DNA from: G963663615 sp963663615
GTDB taxonomy: Bacteria; Bacteroidota; Ignavibacteria; Ignavibacteriales; Melioribacteraceae
Direction of reading: 5' to 3'
Assembly (NCBI GenBank): GCA_963663615.1
Contig: OY760517.1
Span: 3,472,001-3,536,000 of the forward strand
Length of the DNA: 64,000 bases
Part shown: positions 54,575 through 63,892 of the stretch, piece by piece
Layout of the letters: every line of letters begins with the position of its first letter
How positions within the stretch are numbered: the first letter of the stretch is position 1
Made by a program: the position numbers and the translations under genes
Notes under the pieces: generated by a model
What the model was told of the DNA's origin: nothing
Seen by the model: only the letters and a program-made list of their open reading frames with translations
The model's database searches: none

Positions 54575-55041
54575 AGACGAATTACCATTTTTGAACCAAC
54601 TATTGTATAGTCATATAACTTTAGTGGTGATTCTGCAACACCGCTAATAACCTCTCCCTTTAAATTGAAACGTGAAGACCCCATTGATGAGCATTCAAAT
54701 TGTTTTTCGTCTGGAAGATACTTAAGGGCTTTTTGGCGGTGGGTACAATGGCTGGATACTATAACGTAGGTGCTTTTACTTGAATGGACTAACAAAATGT
54801 GGTTCTTAAGTTCCGGGTCTTTAATAAGTACACTTGCCCCCACATTATTTAATTCATCAATATTTGTGAGGTCAATCTCCAATGATTTATTGGGGTTAAT
54901 ATGGTACTCCGTTTTGTCGAGCTCAGGAGCCTGGTTTACATATACAAATGTTTCGCAGTTAGCAATAAAAACGACCCCAAAAAACAGAAAGATGATATTT
55001 AGAAATACCAGTAAAGTATTTTTAGTCTTGCGGAATTTCAT
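54571..55041 (-). CDS. Rieske-like exported protein with altered cluster ligand
   Basis: This 156-residue protein has an N-terminal hydrophobic segment (LLVFLNIIFLFFGVVFIANC) that may be a signal anchor or lipoprotein-like signal, although the -1 residue is Asn. The C-terminal half follows the Rieske pattern: Cys99-Thr-His101 in SSHCTHRQKALKY and Cys117-Ser-Ser-Met120 in FECSSMGSSRFNLKGEVISG. A standard Rieske protein would have Cys-x-x-His at the second motif, so one 2Fe-2S ligand is replaced by Met. It may bind a modified cluster, or none. Quinol-oxidase or oxygenase partners are not nearby. Confidence 0.7.
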   Translation of the reverse strand: MKFRKTKNTLLVFLNIIFLFFGVVFIANCETFVYVNQAPELDKTEYHINPNKSLEIDLTNIDELNNVGASVLIKDPELKNHILLVHSSKSTYVIVSSHCTHRQKALKYLPDEKQFECSSMGSSRFNLKGEVISGVAESPLKLYDYTIVGSKMVIRL

Positions 55042-55259
55042 TTTTGAAGATGCCTTGTTCCCAAATATTATTTAACACTATTCAGCATTACCCATGCTGA
55101 AATAAAGCTTTGTTAAAAACAAAAATGATTAAAGAAATTTCATTTTCACAAATAAATTTAAATATAATATTTAGCAATAATTAGGCATAAATTAGTGCAT
55201 TTATTGGCAAAACAGTATTCAAACACAACCCCTTTTTACTTCTTTACCAACACTTTTAA

Positions 55260-55697
55260 TCAGTTTATTTCGTACAGTAAAAACTTTCCACCACTTTTAA
55301 TAAAAACCAGCTCTGTACTAATGCTCTGCTTTCCACTGCCAAACTCAACTTTTACATAATACTTATCAGCATTGCTGTCACTTCTTTTAGTAATACTTTT
55401 AATACTGTAATTATCGGCAACCATTATAAGAGCACTAATTTTTCTGCTTATTCTTTTGGCTTTTTTCTTCTCGTTGGTTGAATTCGGATTAAGTGGTGCC
55501 TTAAAATTTCTCTTTTGATTATTTCCGGTATAAACGGTTTTTTCTGCTACACCTCTGTAATCGTTCCCTTTGCAAGATTTGAACAGCTGTTCAACTGCTC
55601 CCTTCAGACTCATTTTTTCCTGAGAGCTTTGAGCCTGTGTTACGCTTAATGCAAGCATGAATAGAACCATACCTGCAATGATATAATGTTTTTTCAT
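55260..55697 (-). CDS. Small secreted protein of unknown function
   Basis: This 145-residue protein has a signal peptide (MKKHYIIAGMVLFMLALSVTQA). The mature part carries a lysine-rich middle (NEKKKAKRISRKIS) and ends YYVKVEFGSGKQSISTELVFIKSGGKFLLYEI. That arrangement resembles NTF2-like or DUF4878-type lipoprotein-associated domains, but I cannot assign it. It lies between the Rieske-like gene and AMP nucleosidase on the same strand, with 218 AT-rich, apparently empty bases (55042-55259) downstream. Confidence 0.6.
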   Translation of the reverse strand: MKKHYIIAGMVLFMLALSVTQAQSSQEKMSLKGAVEQLFKSCKGNDYRGVAEKTVYTGNNQKRNFKAPLNPNSTNEKKKAKRISRKISALIMVADNYSIKSITKRSDSNADKYYVKVEFGSGKQSISTELVFIKSGGKFLLYEIN

Positions 55698-55753
55698 CTT
55701 TTAGCCTTACTGCTATTTACTTAAACCAACCATTCCGGTTACCCGGGAAATAG

Positions 55754-56527
55754 CTAGAATACAAAATGTTTTATATGTTCGCCTTTAGTCCCAATTTCAG
55801 TCATTGACTCGATGCCAATCTCAAGATGCATATTCACAAAATTATCAGTAACGTATTTATCGGATTTCTCCGTTTTAATTCCTTGCTCAAACATTGGTAA
55901 ATCGGAAACAAGCAATAATGCACCTCTATTAATTTTATTCTTAAAGCCTGCTATAAATAGCGTGGCTGTTTCCATATCAATACCAATTACGCCCAATCCA
56001 GCCAAATAATCCTTAAACTTGTCGTCAAACTCCCAAAGTCGGCGGTTTGTTGTATAAACCACTCCTGTTCTATACTCCATATTACGTGCAAGTACCATCT
56101 CGGATACAAACTTGTGCAGCTTAAACGAAGGCAATGCAGGTACCTCGGGGGGCAAATAATCGTTACTGGTTCCTTCTCCTCTTATGGCAGCGTTTGGAAG
56201 GATAAAATGACCAATTTCAGTCGATTTTTTTAATCCGCCACATTTCCCCAGAAACAGCACTCCCTTTGGATTCTTTGCCATCAGCAGATCCATAACCAAT
56301 GCTGCATTAGGCGAACCAATTCCAAAATTTATAATACTCAATCCATTTGAGTTTGTGGCACTCTGCATCGGTTTGTTTTCGCCCTTTACTTCGCATCCAA
56401 ATTTATCAGCAAACATATATACATAATTCTTGAAGTTGGTAAGAAGCATATAATCTCCCAGCTCTTCAATCGCCGAACCTGTATATCTTGGCAGCCAGTC
56501 GTTTACTATTTCAAGTTTGGTTTTCAT
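55754..56527 (-). CDS. amn: AMP nucleosidase (short, Bacteroidota type)
   Basis: This 257-residue enzyme belongs to the nucleoside phosphorylase superfamily and should split AMP into adenine and ribose 5-phosphate. Motifs fit the short AMP nucleosidase form: SIINFGIGSPNAALVMDLL, GVLFLGKCGGLKKSTEIGHFI, AAIRGEGTSNDYLPPEVPALPSF, and the purine-binding loop VIGIDMETATLFIAG. It lacks the N-terminal regulatory domain of E. coli Amn. The 231-bp gap upstream (56528-56758) has no evident regulatory feature. Confidence 0.9.
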   Translation of the reverse strand: MKTKLEIVNDWLPRYTGSAIEELGDYMLLTNFKNYVYMFADKFGCEVKGENKPMQSATNSNGLSIINFGIGSPNAALVMDLLMAKNPKGVLFLGKCGGLKKSTEIGHFILPNAAIRGEGTSNDYLPPEVPALPSFKLHKFVSEMVLARNMEYRTGVVYTTNRRLWEFDDKFKDYLAGLGVIGIDMETATLFIAGFKNKINRGALLLVSDLPMFEQGIKTEKSDKYVTDNFVNMHLEIGIESMTEIGTKGEHIKHFVF

Positions 56528-56758
56528 ACAATCAGTTTAAAGTTTTCGGTTTATTACATCCAAGAATATAATTAATAACGCTTAATTATAAAATGGCAAA
56601 TAACGTATCTTTCTATAATTAATTACAATTACTAAGACAATATTCAAGTTTATTCAAAATATTATTATAAAAACAGCCTAAAATGAGGGTACTTTTTGTG
56701 TTTTTGGCAACATACTTCTTTCGAAGTATCATAAAGATTAAAGATTAGATATGGTTTA

Positions 56759-57322
56759 CTAACCTTGTGGTGTGGATTTATAGATTTGTTTTTCAGCAAA
56801 TTGGGCAAGCAAAGCAAACAGATAGCCAATAACACTGCCAATTATAGCACCGGCTACAATATCGGATGGGTAGTGAACCCCAACATAAGGACGGGATATA
56901 GCAATTACTGCTGCTGAAATTAACAACACCCATTTTAACTTTGGGTATAGCTTGTAAAAATATACAGCAATTGCAAAATTATTAACTGCATGAGAAGAAG
57001 GGAATGAAAAAGAGCCAGTGCAACCAACAAGTATATTTACATCCGGCAGGGCATTACAAGGACGTATTCTGCCAACTGCATGTTTTAGAAAATTACTGGA
57101 AAACTGATCGGCAGAAGCTATTACCAAAATAGCACCAATTGCGGCTATTTTACCAATGCGTCCACCCTTAAAAAAAGCTATACACCACATAATAACATAT
57201 ACAAGGTACCAGTGCCTAACCTCGGTAATATAAGGGAAAAACTTGTCGAACAAGCTATTGGAAAGCGTATGGTTGATAAAATAAAAAATTGAAGTATCAA
57301 TTGAATATAAAAAATCTGCCAT
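56759..57322 (-). CDS. PAP2-family membrane phosphatase
   Basis: This 187-residue protein has about five membrane helices and the three-part phosphatidate phosphatase type 2 signature: KHAVGRIRPC (KxxxxxxRP), SFPSSHAVNNFAIA (PSGH-like, here PSSH) and SRPYVGVHYPSDIVAG (SR…H…D). The usual substrates are undecaprenyl diphosphate, phosphatidate or similar lipid phosphates. The short size and N-terminus (FYFINHTLSNSLFDKFFPYIT) are typical of bacterial PAP2 proteins. The physiological substrate is not deducible. Confidence 0.9.
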   Translation of the reverse strand: MADFLYSIDTSIFYFINHTLSNSLFDKFFPYITEVRHWYLVYVIMWCIAFFKGGRIGKIAAIGAILVIASADQFSSNFLKHAVGRIRPCNALPDVNILVGCTGSFSFPSSHAVNNFAIAVYFYKLYPKLKWVLLISAAVIAISRPYVGVHYPSDIVAGAIIGSVIGYLFALLAQFAEKQIYKSTPQG

Positions 57323-57360
57323 TTATTCCGTGTAATTTATGATATGTTGATTTTTATTTT

Positions 57361-57399
57361 ACCATTCCGGCATCATATGTTTACGGTAACCGGAATGGT
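57361..57399. terminator. Hairpin between rocD and the PAP2 gene
   Basis: ACCATTCCGG pairs perfectly with CCGGAATGGT over a 19-base loop that contains a smaller imperfect pairing. It lies 30 bp past the stop of the minus-strand aminotransferase gene. The T run is weak, so terminator function is likely but not certain. Confidence 0.5.
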
Positions 57400-57428
57400 A
57401 AATATTTATTTAATGCAGACTAAAATAA

Positions 57429-58631
57429 TTAGTCCATGTGCATAACTTCTTTTATATGACCCAACGCCCAGTCAATTTCTTCTTTTGTAATAACCAGCGG
57501 AGGAGCGAAACGAATAACGTTATCATGAGTTTCTTTACACAATATACCTCTATCAGCCAAAGCTTCACAGAAACGGCGTGCACCACCGGCAGCTTCGTTA
57601 AGTTCAACACCAATAAACAAGCCTTTACCTCTTACTTCCTTAACGTGTTTTGAACCAATTGCGACAAGCTGTTCGCGGAAATACTGACCAAGTTCAAAAG
57701 AGTTTTCAACAAGTTTTTCTTCAACCAAAACTTTTAATGATTCTCTTGCAACAGCTGCACCAAGCGGATTACCACCAAATGTAGAGCCATGATCGCCCGG
57801 ATTAAATACACCAAGAACTTCTTTTGTTGCCAAAACAGCAGATACAGGATAAAATCCGGCACTAAGTGCTTTACCAATTATTACCGCATCAGGTTTAACT
57901 TCATCATAGTAGTGAGCAAAAAGTTTACCACTACGACCCAAACCAGACTGAATTTCATCTGTAATAAAAAGAACATTGTTTTGTTTACAAAGTGCTTCAC
58001 ATTTTTTAAGGTAACCATCCGGAGGAACTACAACTCCACCTTCACCCTGAATTGGCTCAACAATAAATGCAACTGTATTTTTTGTAATAGCCTGTTCAAG
58101 TTCTTCGGCGTTTCCATATTCAACAACCTTAAAGCCACCAGGGAAAGGACCAAAACCATCTTTATACTGATCTTCGGTTGAAAAACCAACTATTGCAATA
58201 GTTCTACCTGCAAAGTTATTTGTACAAACAATAATTTCAGCAGAATCCTCTTCAACACCTTTAACTTTATAACCCCATTTACGGGCTGCTTTTAGTGCAG
58301 TTTCAACAGCTTCTGCACCCGAGTTCATTGGTAACGACATTTCATAACCGGTTAGCTCGGTTAGTTCTTTATATAGTAATGGTAGCTGACTATTTCTGAA
58401 TGCTCTTGATGTAAGAGTTACTTTTTCAGCCTGTTCAGTCATAGCTTTTAAAATGCGTGGATGGCAATGTCCCTGATTTACAGCCGAATAAGCAGCAAGA
58501 CAATCAAGATACTTTTTGCCTTCAACATCATAAACCCAAACGCCTTCAGCTTTCTCAATAACAACATCCAACGGATGATAATTATGTGCTCCATACTCTT
58601 CTTCAAGAGCAATATAATCTTTAGCCAGCAT
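57429..58631 (-). CDS. rocD: Ornithine--oxo-acid aminotransferase
   Basis: This 400-residue PLP enzyme is of class III. It transfers the delta-amino group of ornithine to 2-oxoglutarate, giving glutamate semialdehyde in arginine/ornithine catabolism. Motifs include the N-terminal AHNYHPLDVVIEKAEGVWVYD, SGAEAVETALKAARKWGY, ITDEIQSGLGRSGKLFA and AVIIGKALSAGFYPVSAVLA with the PLP lysine. These match ornithine rather than acetylornithine or GABA aminotransferases. The gene is monocistronic in appearance. Confidence 0.93.
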   Translation of the reverse strand: MLAKDYIALEEEYGAHNYHPLDVVIEKAEGVWVYDVEGKKYLDCLAAYSAVNQGHCHPRILKAMTEQAEKVTLTSRAFRNSQLPLLYKELTELTGYEMSLPMNSGAEAVETALKAARKWGYKVKGVEEDSAEIIVCTNNFAGRTIAIVGFSTEDQYKDGFGPFPGGFKVVEYGNAEELEQAITKNTVAFIVEPIQGEGGVVVPPDGYLKKCEALCKQNNVLFITDEIQSGLGRSGKLFAHYYDEVKPDAVIIGKALSAGFYPVSAVLATKEVLGVFNPGDHGSTFGGNPLGAAVARESLKVLVEEKLVENSFELGQYFREQLVAIGSKHVKEVRGKGLFIGVELNEAAGGARRFCEALADRGILCKETHDNVIRFAPPLVITKEEIDWALGHIKEVMHMD

Positions 58632-58788
58632 ATTGTTTTCCTTCTTTAAATTAAATAATATAACATTTATGACTATTTATTAGTCAGACTATAAAATTAA
58701 GGCTATTACGCCTCATAAGTCAAGTAACTTATTTAGTTTACTAAAAAGATTTCCATATATTTATATAAAATATTTCTATGGAGTTTTT

Positions 58789-59310
58789 ATGAAAACTGTT
58801 ACCATATTTGGCAGTTCTGTACCCAAACCTGGTGAATCTGATTACCAGATAGCTTACGAGGTGGGGCATGAACTTGGCAAGCGAGGTTTTGACATTTGTA
58901 CTGGCGGATTTTTTGGCATTATGGAAGCAGCAAGCAAGGGTGCAACAGATGCCGGGGTTGAAGCAATTGGAATAACCGTACCTCATTTTACAGGTACTCC
59001 AAACGCCTACGTAACCAAACACATTCAATGTAAAACTTTATTTGAACGCATTACAAAACTTATTGAACATGGTGATGCCTTTGTTACACTTACGGATGGT
59101 ACCGGTACATTGCTTGAGCTTTCGGTTGTTTGGGAGTTTATGAATAAGGAAATAATGCAGCATAAACCTGCCGCTGTTCTTGGCGATTTCTGGATTCCGT
59201 TACTAAATTTTATGGATTTACGTATGGAGTTCGAAGGTCGTGAAACCAACGTTATAAAACAGTTTAATCATGTTAGCGATTGTGTAGAATATATCACCAA
59301 ATCATTGTAG
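58789..59310 (+). CDS. LOG family protein
   Basis: This 173-residue Rossmann-like protein has VTIFGSSVPKPGES at the N-terminus and GGFFGIMEAASKGATDAG. The second signature, VTLTDGTGTLLELSVVWE, has TDG where the family normally has PGG. LOG proteins hydrolyse cytokinin- or nucleotide-type ribosyl phosphates; many bacterial members have undefined substrates. It is a single-gene unit with an AT-rich 157-bp leader (58632-58788). Confidence 0.85.
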   Translation: MKTVTIFGSSVPKPGESDYQIAYEVGHELGKRGFDICTGGFFGIMEAASKGATDAGVEAIGITVPHFTGTPNAYVTKHIQCKTLFERITKLIEHGDAFVTLTDGTGTLLELSVVWEFMNKEIMQHKPAAVLGDFWIPLLNFMDLRMEFEGRETNVIKQFNHVSDCVEYITKSL

Positions 59311-59422
59311 CTGTAATTTCTTCTTTTGTAATTAGGGAAAGTATAGAATGTGCATTACCATTAAATGCTAATGCCAGTACTCAATCACAAATATTGGGAA
59401 TCATGGTTAACATATCAGTCAT

Positions 59423-60505
59423 TTAATTTACAATAACTTTTTTAACGATATCGAATACCTGTTTTACCTCAAGTTCGCGTATGCATTTATACATAACATC
59501 CTTACGTTTACAGGTAAGAGGTTTGGGAGAGTAGTAAAAACATGGAGAGCACTCCAGGTTAATTGAAGCAATTTCGTACTCGGTTTTCCACGGGTAAATA
59601 TAGTTGGTGTTGGTTGGACCAATTAGAGCTATTACCTTTCTTTGCATTGCTGCCGAAACATGCATTAGTCCGCTATCATTGGTTACCATCAAATCGCATT
59701 GCTTAATAATAGCAGCAGTTTCGGTTAACGATTTTGTTTGTACATCAATGCAGTTTTCCGAATTAATCATTGTAGCTATATAATCCTTCAGGTCATCCTC
59801 ATCCGGACCGCCAAATAGCAAAACAGTAGCATCAAAATCCCTTATTAGTCTTCTGCCAAGTTCAGCAAAACTCTCGGGTGCCCATCTGCGGTTAATATGA
59901 TTTTTAAGTGTTTGGCAACCCGCATGAAATCCAATAACCAGTTTCTCCTCACCATAAATATCATCTACAAATTTGTGGGCAATATTTTGAGCATCATCAG
60001 AAAGCGGGAATTCAAGAGGAGGATACTCCGAATATTTTTCACCGGTTATTTGCTCAACCATTCGAATATTTTCTTCAACATTATGAAGTTTATCATCTTC
60101 CAGAATACGGGGACCGTTAAGAAATCCCAAGTTCCAAAAATCCTTTCGAAGGTATTTTATTGCCAAACGGTTTTTTGCACCGAGCAAAAAATTAATACCA
60201 TTATACTCAACCCTGTTACTGGGGTAAACACTAACGGAATAATCATAATTACCCCTTAAGCCTAAAACAAACTTAAATGCAGAAAATTTGCTTTGGTTAA
60301 GAAAATCGAAATAATGAACCTTATTAATTTCAGGCATTTGTTCATAAAAATCCTTTACACCCTTAAACATAATTAATGCATCAATTTTTGCATCGGGTAA
60401 AGATTTTTTTAACAATTTGAGGGCAGGGGTGAACATAAGAGCGTCACCAATTCCCGAAAGGGCAATTATCAATATTTCAGGTGATTTTTTACTTCCGGAT
60501 GACAT
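59423..60505 (-). CDS. Glycosyltransferase family 9 (heptosyltransferase-like)
   Basis: This 360-residue protein starts with the GT9 N-terminal pattern ILIIALSGIGDALMFTPALKLLKK. In the C-terminal half it has VIGFHAGCQTLKNHINRRWAPESFAELG, VLLFGGPDEDDLK and LMVTNDSGLMHVSAAMQRKVIALIGPTN, which form the ADP-sugar site of heptosyltransferases. A cysteine-bearing tail (LECSPCFYYSPKPLTCKRKD) is common in this family. It probably acts on lipopolysaccharide core or another envelope glycan. The acceptor is unknown. Confidence 0.9.
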   Translation of the reverse strand: MSSGSKKSPEILIIALSGIGDALMFTPALKLLKKSLPDAKIDALIMFKGVKDFYEQMPEINKVHYFDFLNQSKFSAFKFVLGLRGNYDYSVSVYPSNRVEYNGINFLLGAKNRLAIKYLRKDFWNLGFLNGPRILEDDKLHNVEENIRMVEQITGEKYSEYPPLEFPLSDDAQNIAHKFVDDIYGEEKLVIGFHAGCQTLKNHINRRWAPESFAELGRRLIRDFDATVLLFGGPDEDDLKDYIATMINSENCIDVQTKSLTETAAIIKQCDLMVTNDSGLMHVSAAMQRKVIALIGPTNTNYIYPWKTEYEIASINLECSPCFYYSPKPLTCKRKDVMYKCIRELEVKQVFDIVKKVIVN

Positions 60506-60565
60506 TTAGAATACTTCCAGTTGAGCCTTAAGAATTTATAGCAACACTTTTATTATGCTGTTTAA

Positions 60566-60599
60566 AATATAAGGGTAATTTTGCAATTACCCTTATATT
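60566..60599 (-). terminator. Terminator of the DUF2723 gene
   Basis: A 15-bp perfect stem (AATATAAGGGTAATT with AATTACCCTTATATT) encloses the tetraloop TTGC. On the minus strand it directly follows the DUF2723 stop at 60621, with a T-rich tail (TTTTAAAC). Confidence 0.75.
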
Positions 60600-60620
60600 A
60601 AATTCAATATATTCAATAGT

Positions 60621-63515
60621 TTATTTATTCAGCTTTACTTCGGAGCTGTCTGCATTTCTTGCCATTGCCTTGTACTGATTAAGCATTGACTGTATCTGCG
60701 GATTGTTAGGTACAACATTGTTTAGTCTTTCGAACACATCCACAAGTTTATCGTACTGGTTAAGATTTTCGTAAATATCACGCAGAATAAGATAAGGGCT
60801 GTAACGATGATTTACATCTCTTGGGTTTTCTTTCATTTTCTGCCATGCAATTTCTTCAATCTCTTCAGCTATCGGAAGATACCTGTCTATAGCACCCGCC
60901 TGGAAATATATATTACCTACGTCATGCAGTAATCTGTAATCAAGCGGAATAATCTTTCTTGGTAATTTTTCTTCCATTTCGTCAAGAGCTGCAATAACTT
61001 TTTTATTATCCCTTGCAACATGGTAATAATACATAGCCAAACGGATAAATGCATTTCTGTAGTTACCTGTAAGTCTCTTGTGGTTCTGGTCAAGGAACAA
61101 CGTACTATCATTCAAACCTCTGAATTTAAATCCTGGACGGAAGCTTTTGCTGTACTCATCAGAATCATCAAAAATTTGTTTTGCCATCAAATCTTCGTTT
61201 ACTCGTTCATAATACTCAGGACGTTTAACCGGAGTAACACGCATTGCTAAACCTTCCATAAGAAGATAATCCTGCATGCTAAGTTTTGAATCATCAGAAC
61301 AAGTTACTGCAAAGTAAATTGGTCTTTCCCAGGCATTGGAACGAATAATATCAAGAGCAACCAGATCCTGTACACGGGCAGCGTTTATATCACCAAAACG
61401 TGTTGGAGGATTCATTCTCCAGGTAAGTTTACCTTTATTTATTAATGAAGTATCGGTAACTCCATTTTCCCTGTAAACGTTTTCGGGAACAGGAATACTC
61501 ATATTACGTGCTTCAAATCTGGCAGGTCCAATTCTATCTATTTCAAGATCACTGTACGACATCTTAATTTTATCGGTACCATGAGGAGTAGTATTTTTAA
61601 GCTGTTTAATATACCATCCTGTGTTAAGTAAGCTAAGGTTGGCAATTCTTACATCACGGCGCACACCTTCAACATCCTGCAAATACCAAAGCGGGAAGGT
61701 ATCGTTATCACCATTTGTAAACAAAATTGCATTTGGTTCTACACTCTGTAACAAGTTGTAGGAGTAATCCCATGGAATGTAGTTTCTTGAACGGTCATGT
61801 TCCCAGTAGTTAGCATATAGCATATTAACCGGAACAGCAAGGAATGCAAGCAATATTGTAATTGCCGGAAGTACAGGTTTCATTTTGCCGGAAGTATCCC
61901 TGGCAAAACCAATTACCATGTCAAGAATACCTCTTACACCAAGAGCAACCCAAATTGAGTAAACAAAGAAAGCTCCCACATAGAAGTAATCCCTTTCACG
62001 CGGCTGTGGTTGCTGCTGATTTTGATAAAACGCCGTCAGATAACCAAGGAAAATAAACATCACAAAGAATATAGACGCCATTTTCCAGTCTCTTTTAAAG
62101 TGGTATAAAAATCCAAACAAACCAATAAGGAATGGTAAGCCCCACATATCAGACCAGTCAACACCACTATCCTGAACAGTCGAACCTCTGCCTATATAGT
62201 TCCACTCAAGATATCTGTTGAACATGTGATCCATCTGGTAACTCCACCAGAAATCACCATCGGAAGAATAATTTGAATAAACAATCTGCTGGTGAGGTTC
62301 CTGGGTATATCTTCTTTTGAATGTAGGGAAATCACCATACTGTTCCCTGTTTAGGTAGGAAACAACTTCGTTAGGTGTTTTAGGACTATTAAGGTTAATT
62401 GGCGGGTCCTGGTTTGCCCTGATAATAATCATCAGGTAACTTGTTAGCCCAACCATTACAAACAAAAGGCTTTTGGCAATAAGGTTAAAGGTACGCTTAT
62501 TAGTATTGTGCGTCCAGTAAATCAGGTAGAGCAAACCGGCAAAAATTCCAAATAGAACTAGCATATTTATAGTTTCATCGTTACCACCAATTTTGTTCAT
62601 AATTGTTGGTACATACTTAACCATACCAGGATAGGTTGCAACAAGTGCCATACCACCAAGTATAATTGGTATGTAAAACGAACTTGCTTTCAAAATTTTC
62701 TTCCAGAAAACGCCCATATATACCATTGAAACAGCAACTTCAATCATCAAAAATCTGCTATCAAATGCACTATATGCATCCCTGCTTGGTGGGGTTGATC
62801 CTGTTTCTGTAAACCATAACAGGAATGCAACAACAAGAGATACTGCAACGTGTCCGGCAAATATAATTGCGGTGTTTTGTAGCACCTCGTCATCTTCAAC
62901 ATAATTTTTGAAGTAGATAATCATTACAATTGGTACTGTTGCCAGTACAGCCATAAGGTGAACACCTGCCGAAATACCAAGTAGGTAAGCAATTAACAAT
63001 ATATATTTATCATTTGAATGATGATCTTCATCGGCATTCCATAACATAATGAGCCATGTAACAAAACCAATAAAGAATACTGAAAGGGCATAAACCTCTG
63101 CTTCCACGGCATTAAACCAGAAAGTATCGGCAAACGCAAGTGAAAAGGCACCTACTGCCGAAGCAAGATAAGTTAACAGTGCATCAAAATTGTTTTCATG
63201 TTCTTTTTTGTAATTTTCAATAAGTTTTACTGCAACCAGGTACAAAAACAGCACGTTAAATGCACTGGAAAGAACAGAGACCATATTTACCCTGAAGGCA
63301 ATATTCTCTCCAATAGGGAGCATTGAAAATAGTTTTCCAAGTATTAGGAAAAAAGGCGTTCCCGGTGGATGCGGTACCTGCATTAAATATGATGATGCTA
63401 TAAATTCACCACAGTCCCAAAACGAAACTGACGGCTGAACTGTCATCACATAAACGACCAGTGCAAACAAAAAGACGGCAAACCCTACCAGTCTGTGTAG
63501 TAATTTTTGACTCAT
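60621..63515 (-). CDS. DUF2723 / TMEM260-like multi-spanning membrane protein
   Basis: This 964-residue protein has about 12 membrane helices in its first 600 residues and a soluble periplasmic C-terminal part ending in TPR-like helices. The N-terminus contains the DUF2723 signature VQPSVSFWDCGEFIASSYLM and VPHPPGTPFFLILGKLF. The family is a distant relative of GT-C protein O-mannosyltransferases; eukaryotic TMEM260 is a protein O-mannosyltransferase. A periplasmic protein- or lipid-glycosylation role is therefore plausible. ATG 63515 has GAGGAAG just upstream and is preferred over TTG 63533. The GT2 and GT9 neighbours fit a glycan-related locus. Confidence 0.9.
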   Translation of the reverse strand: MSQKLLHRLVGFAVFLFALVVYVMTVQPSVSFWDCGEFIASSYLMQVPHPPGTPFFLILGKLFSMLPIGENIAFRVNMVSVLSSAFNVLFLYLVAVKLIENYKKEHENNFDALLTYLASAVGAFSLAFADTFWFNAVEAEVYALSVFFIGFVTWLIMLWNADEDHHSNDKYILLIAYLLGISAGVHLMAVLATVPIVMIIYFKNYVEDDEVLQNTAIIFAGHVAVSLVVAFLLWFTETGSTPPSRDAYSAFDSRFLMIEVAVSMVYMGVFWKKILKASSFYIPIILGGMALVATYPGMVKYVPTIMNKIGGNDETINMLVLFGIFAGLLYLIYWTHNTNKRTFNLIAKSLLFVMVGLTSYLMIIIRANQDPPINLNSPKTPNEVVSYLNREQYGDFPTFKRRYTQEPHQQIVYSNYSSDGDFWWSYQMDHMFNRYLEWNYIGRGSTVQDSGVDWSDMWGLPFLIGLFGFLYHFKRDWKMASIFFVMFIFLGYLTAFYQNQQQPQPRERDYFYVGAFFVYSIWVALGVRGILDMVIGFARDTSGKMKPVLPAITILLAFLAVPVNMLYANYWEHDRSRNYIPWDYSYNLLQSVEPNAILFTNGDNDTFPLWYLQDVEGVRRDVRIANLSLLNTGWYIKQLKNTTPHGTDKIKMSYSDLEIDRIGPARFEARNMSIPVPENVYRENGVTDTSLINKGKLTWRMNPPTRFGDINAARVQDLVALDIIRSNAWERPIYFAVTCSDDSKLSMQDYLLMEGLAMRVTPVKRPEYYERVNEDLMAKQIFDDSDEYSKSFRPGFKFRGLNDSTLFLDQNHKRLTGNYRNAFIRLAMYYYHVARDNKKVIAALDEMEEKLPRKIIPLDYRLLHDVGNIYFQAGAIDRYLPIAEEIEEIAWQKMKENPRDVNHRYSPYLILRDIYENLNQYDKLVDVFERLNNVVPNNPQIQSMLNQYKAMARNADSSEVKLNK

Positions 63516-63554
63516 TACTTCCTCTGTATTCAAATTATTCTTATTTACAAAACT

Positions 63555-63794
63555 TTACTCTTCCTGATTGTCACCCTCAGGTTTCTTGAAGAGGTGATCA
63601 TAATTTTTTCGGGGGCGGTTAACGTAATATTTTTCGTAATACCCTTTTAGTCTTTCCATAGAGAGTTTATCAAGATCCTCGTCATCACGATGCCTTTTAT
63701 ACAACATTCTGTAATCATCAAGCTCTTTTTTGTCGAACTTGTTTTCATATCGTTTTAGTTTTTCGAAATACCTCGTCTGATCTCTATACGTCAT
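63555..63794 (-). CDS. Small highly charged protein
   Basis: This 79-residue protein (from ATG 63794, MTYRDQTRYFEKLKRYENKF) is rich in Lys, Arg, Asp, Glu and Tyr, and is probably helical. I do not recognise it. The frame continues upstream through AT-rich sequence with no conserved look, so the shorter start is used. It precedes the DUF2723 gene by 40 bases on the same strand. Confidence 0.5.
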   Translation of the reverse strand: MTYRDQTRYFEKLKRYENKFDKKELDDYRMLYKRHRDDEDLDKLSMERLKGYYEKYYVNRPRKNYDHLFKKPEGDNQEE

Positions 63795-63892
63795 ACTATG
63801 TATTTTTTTTGTTAAAATATTACTATTCAATTTTACAATATAAAAAAAATTAATGTAGCTTTTCATATATAAAATTAAAATATGAAGCAAAT

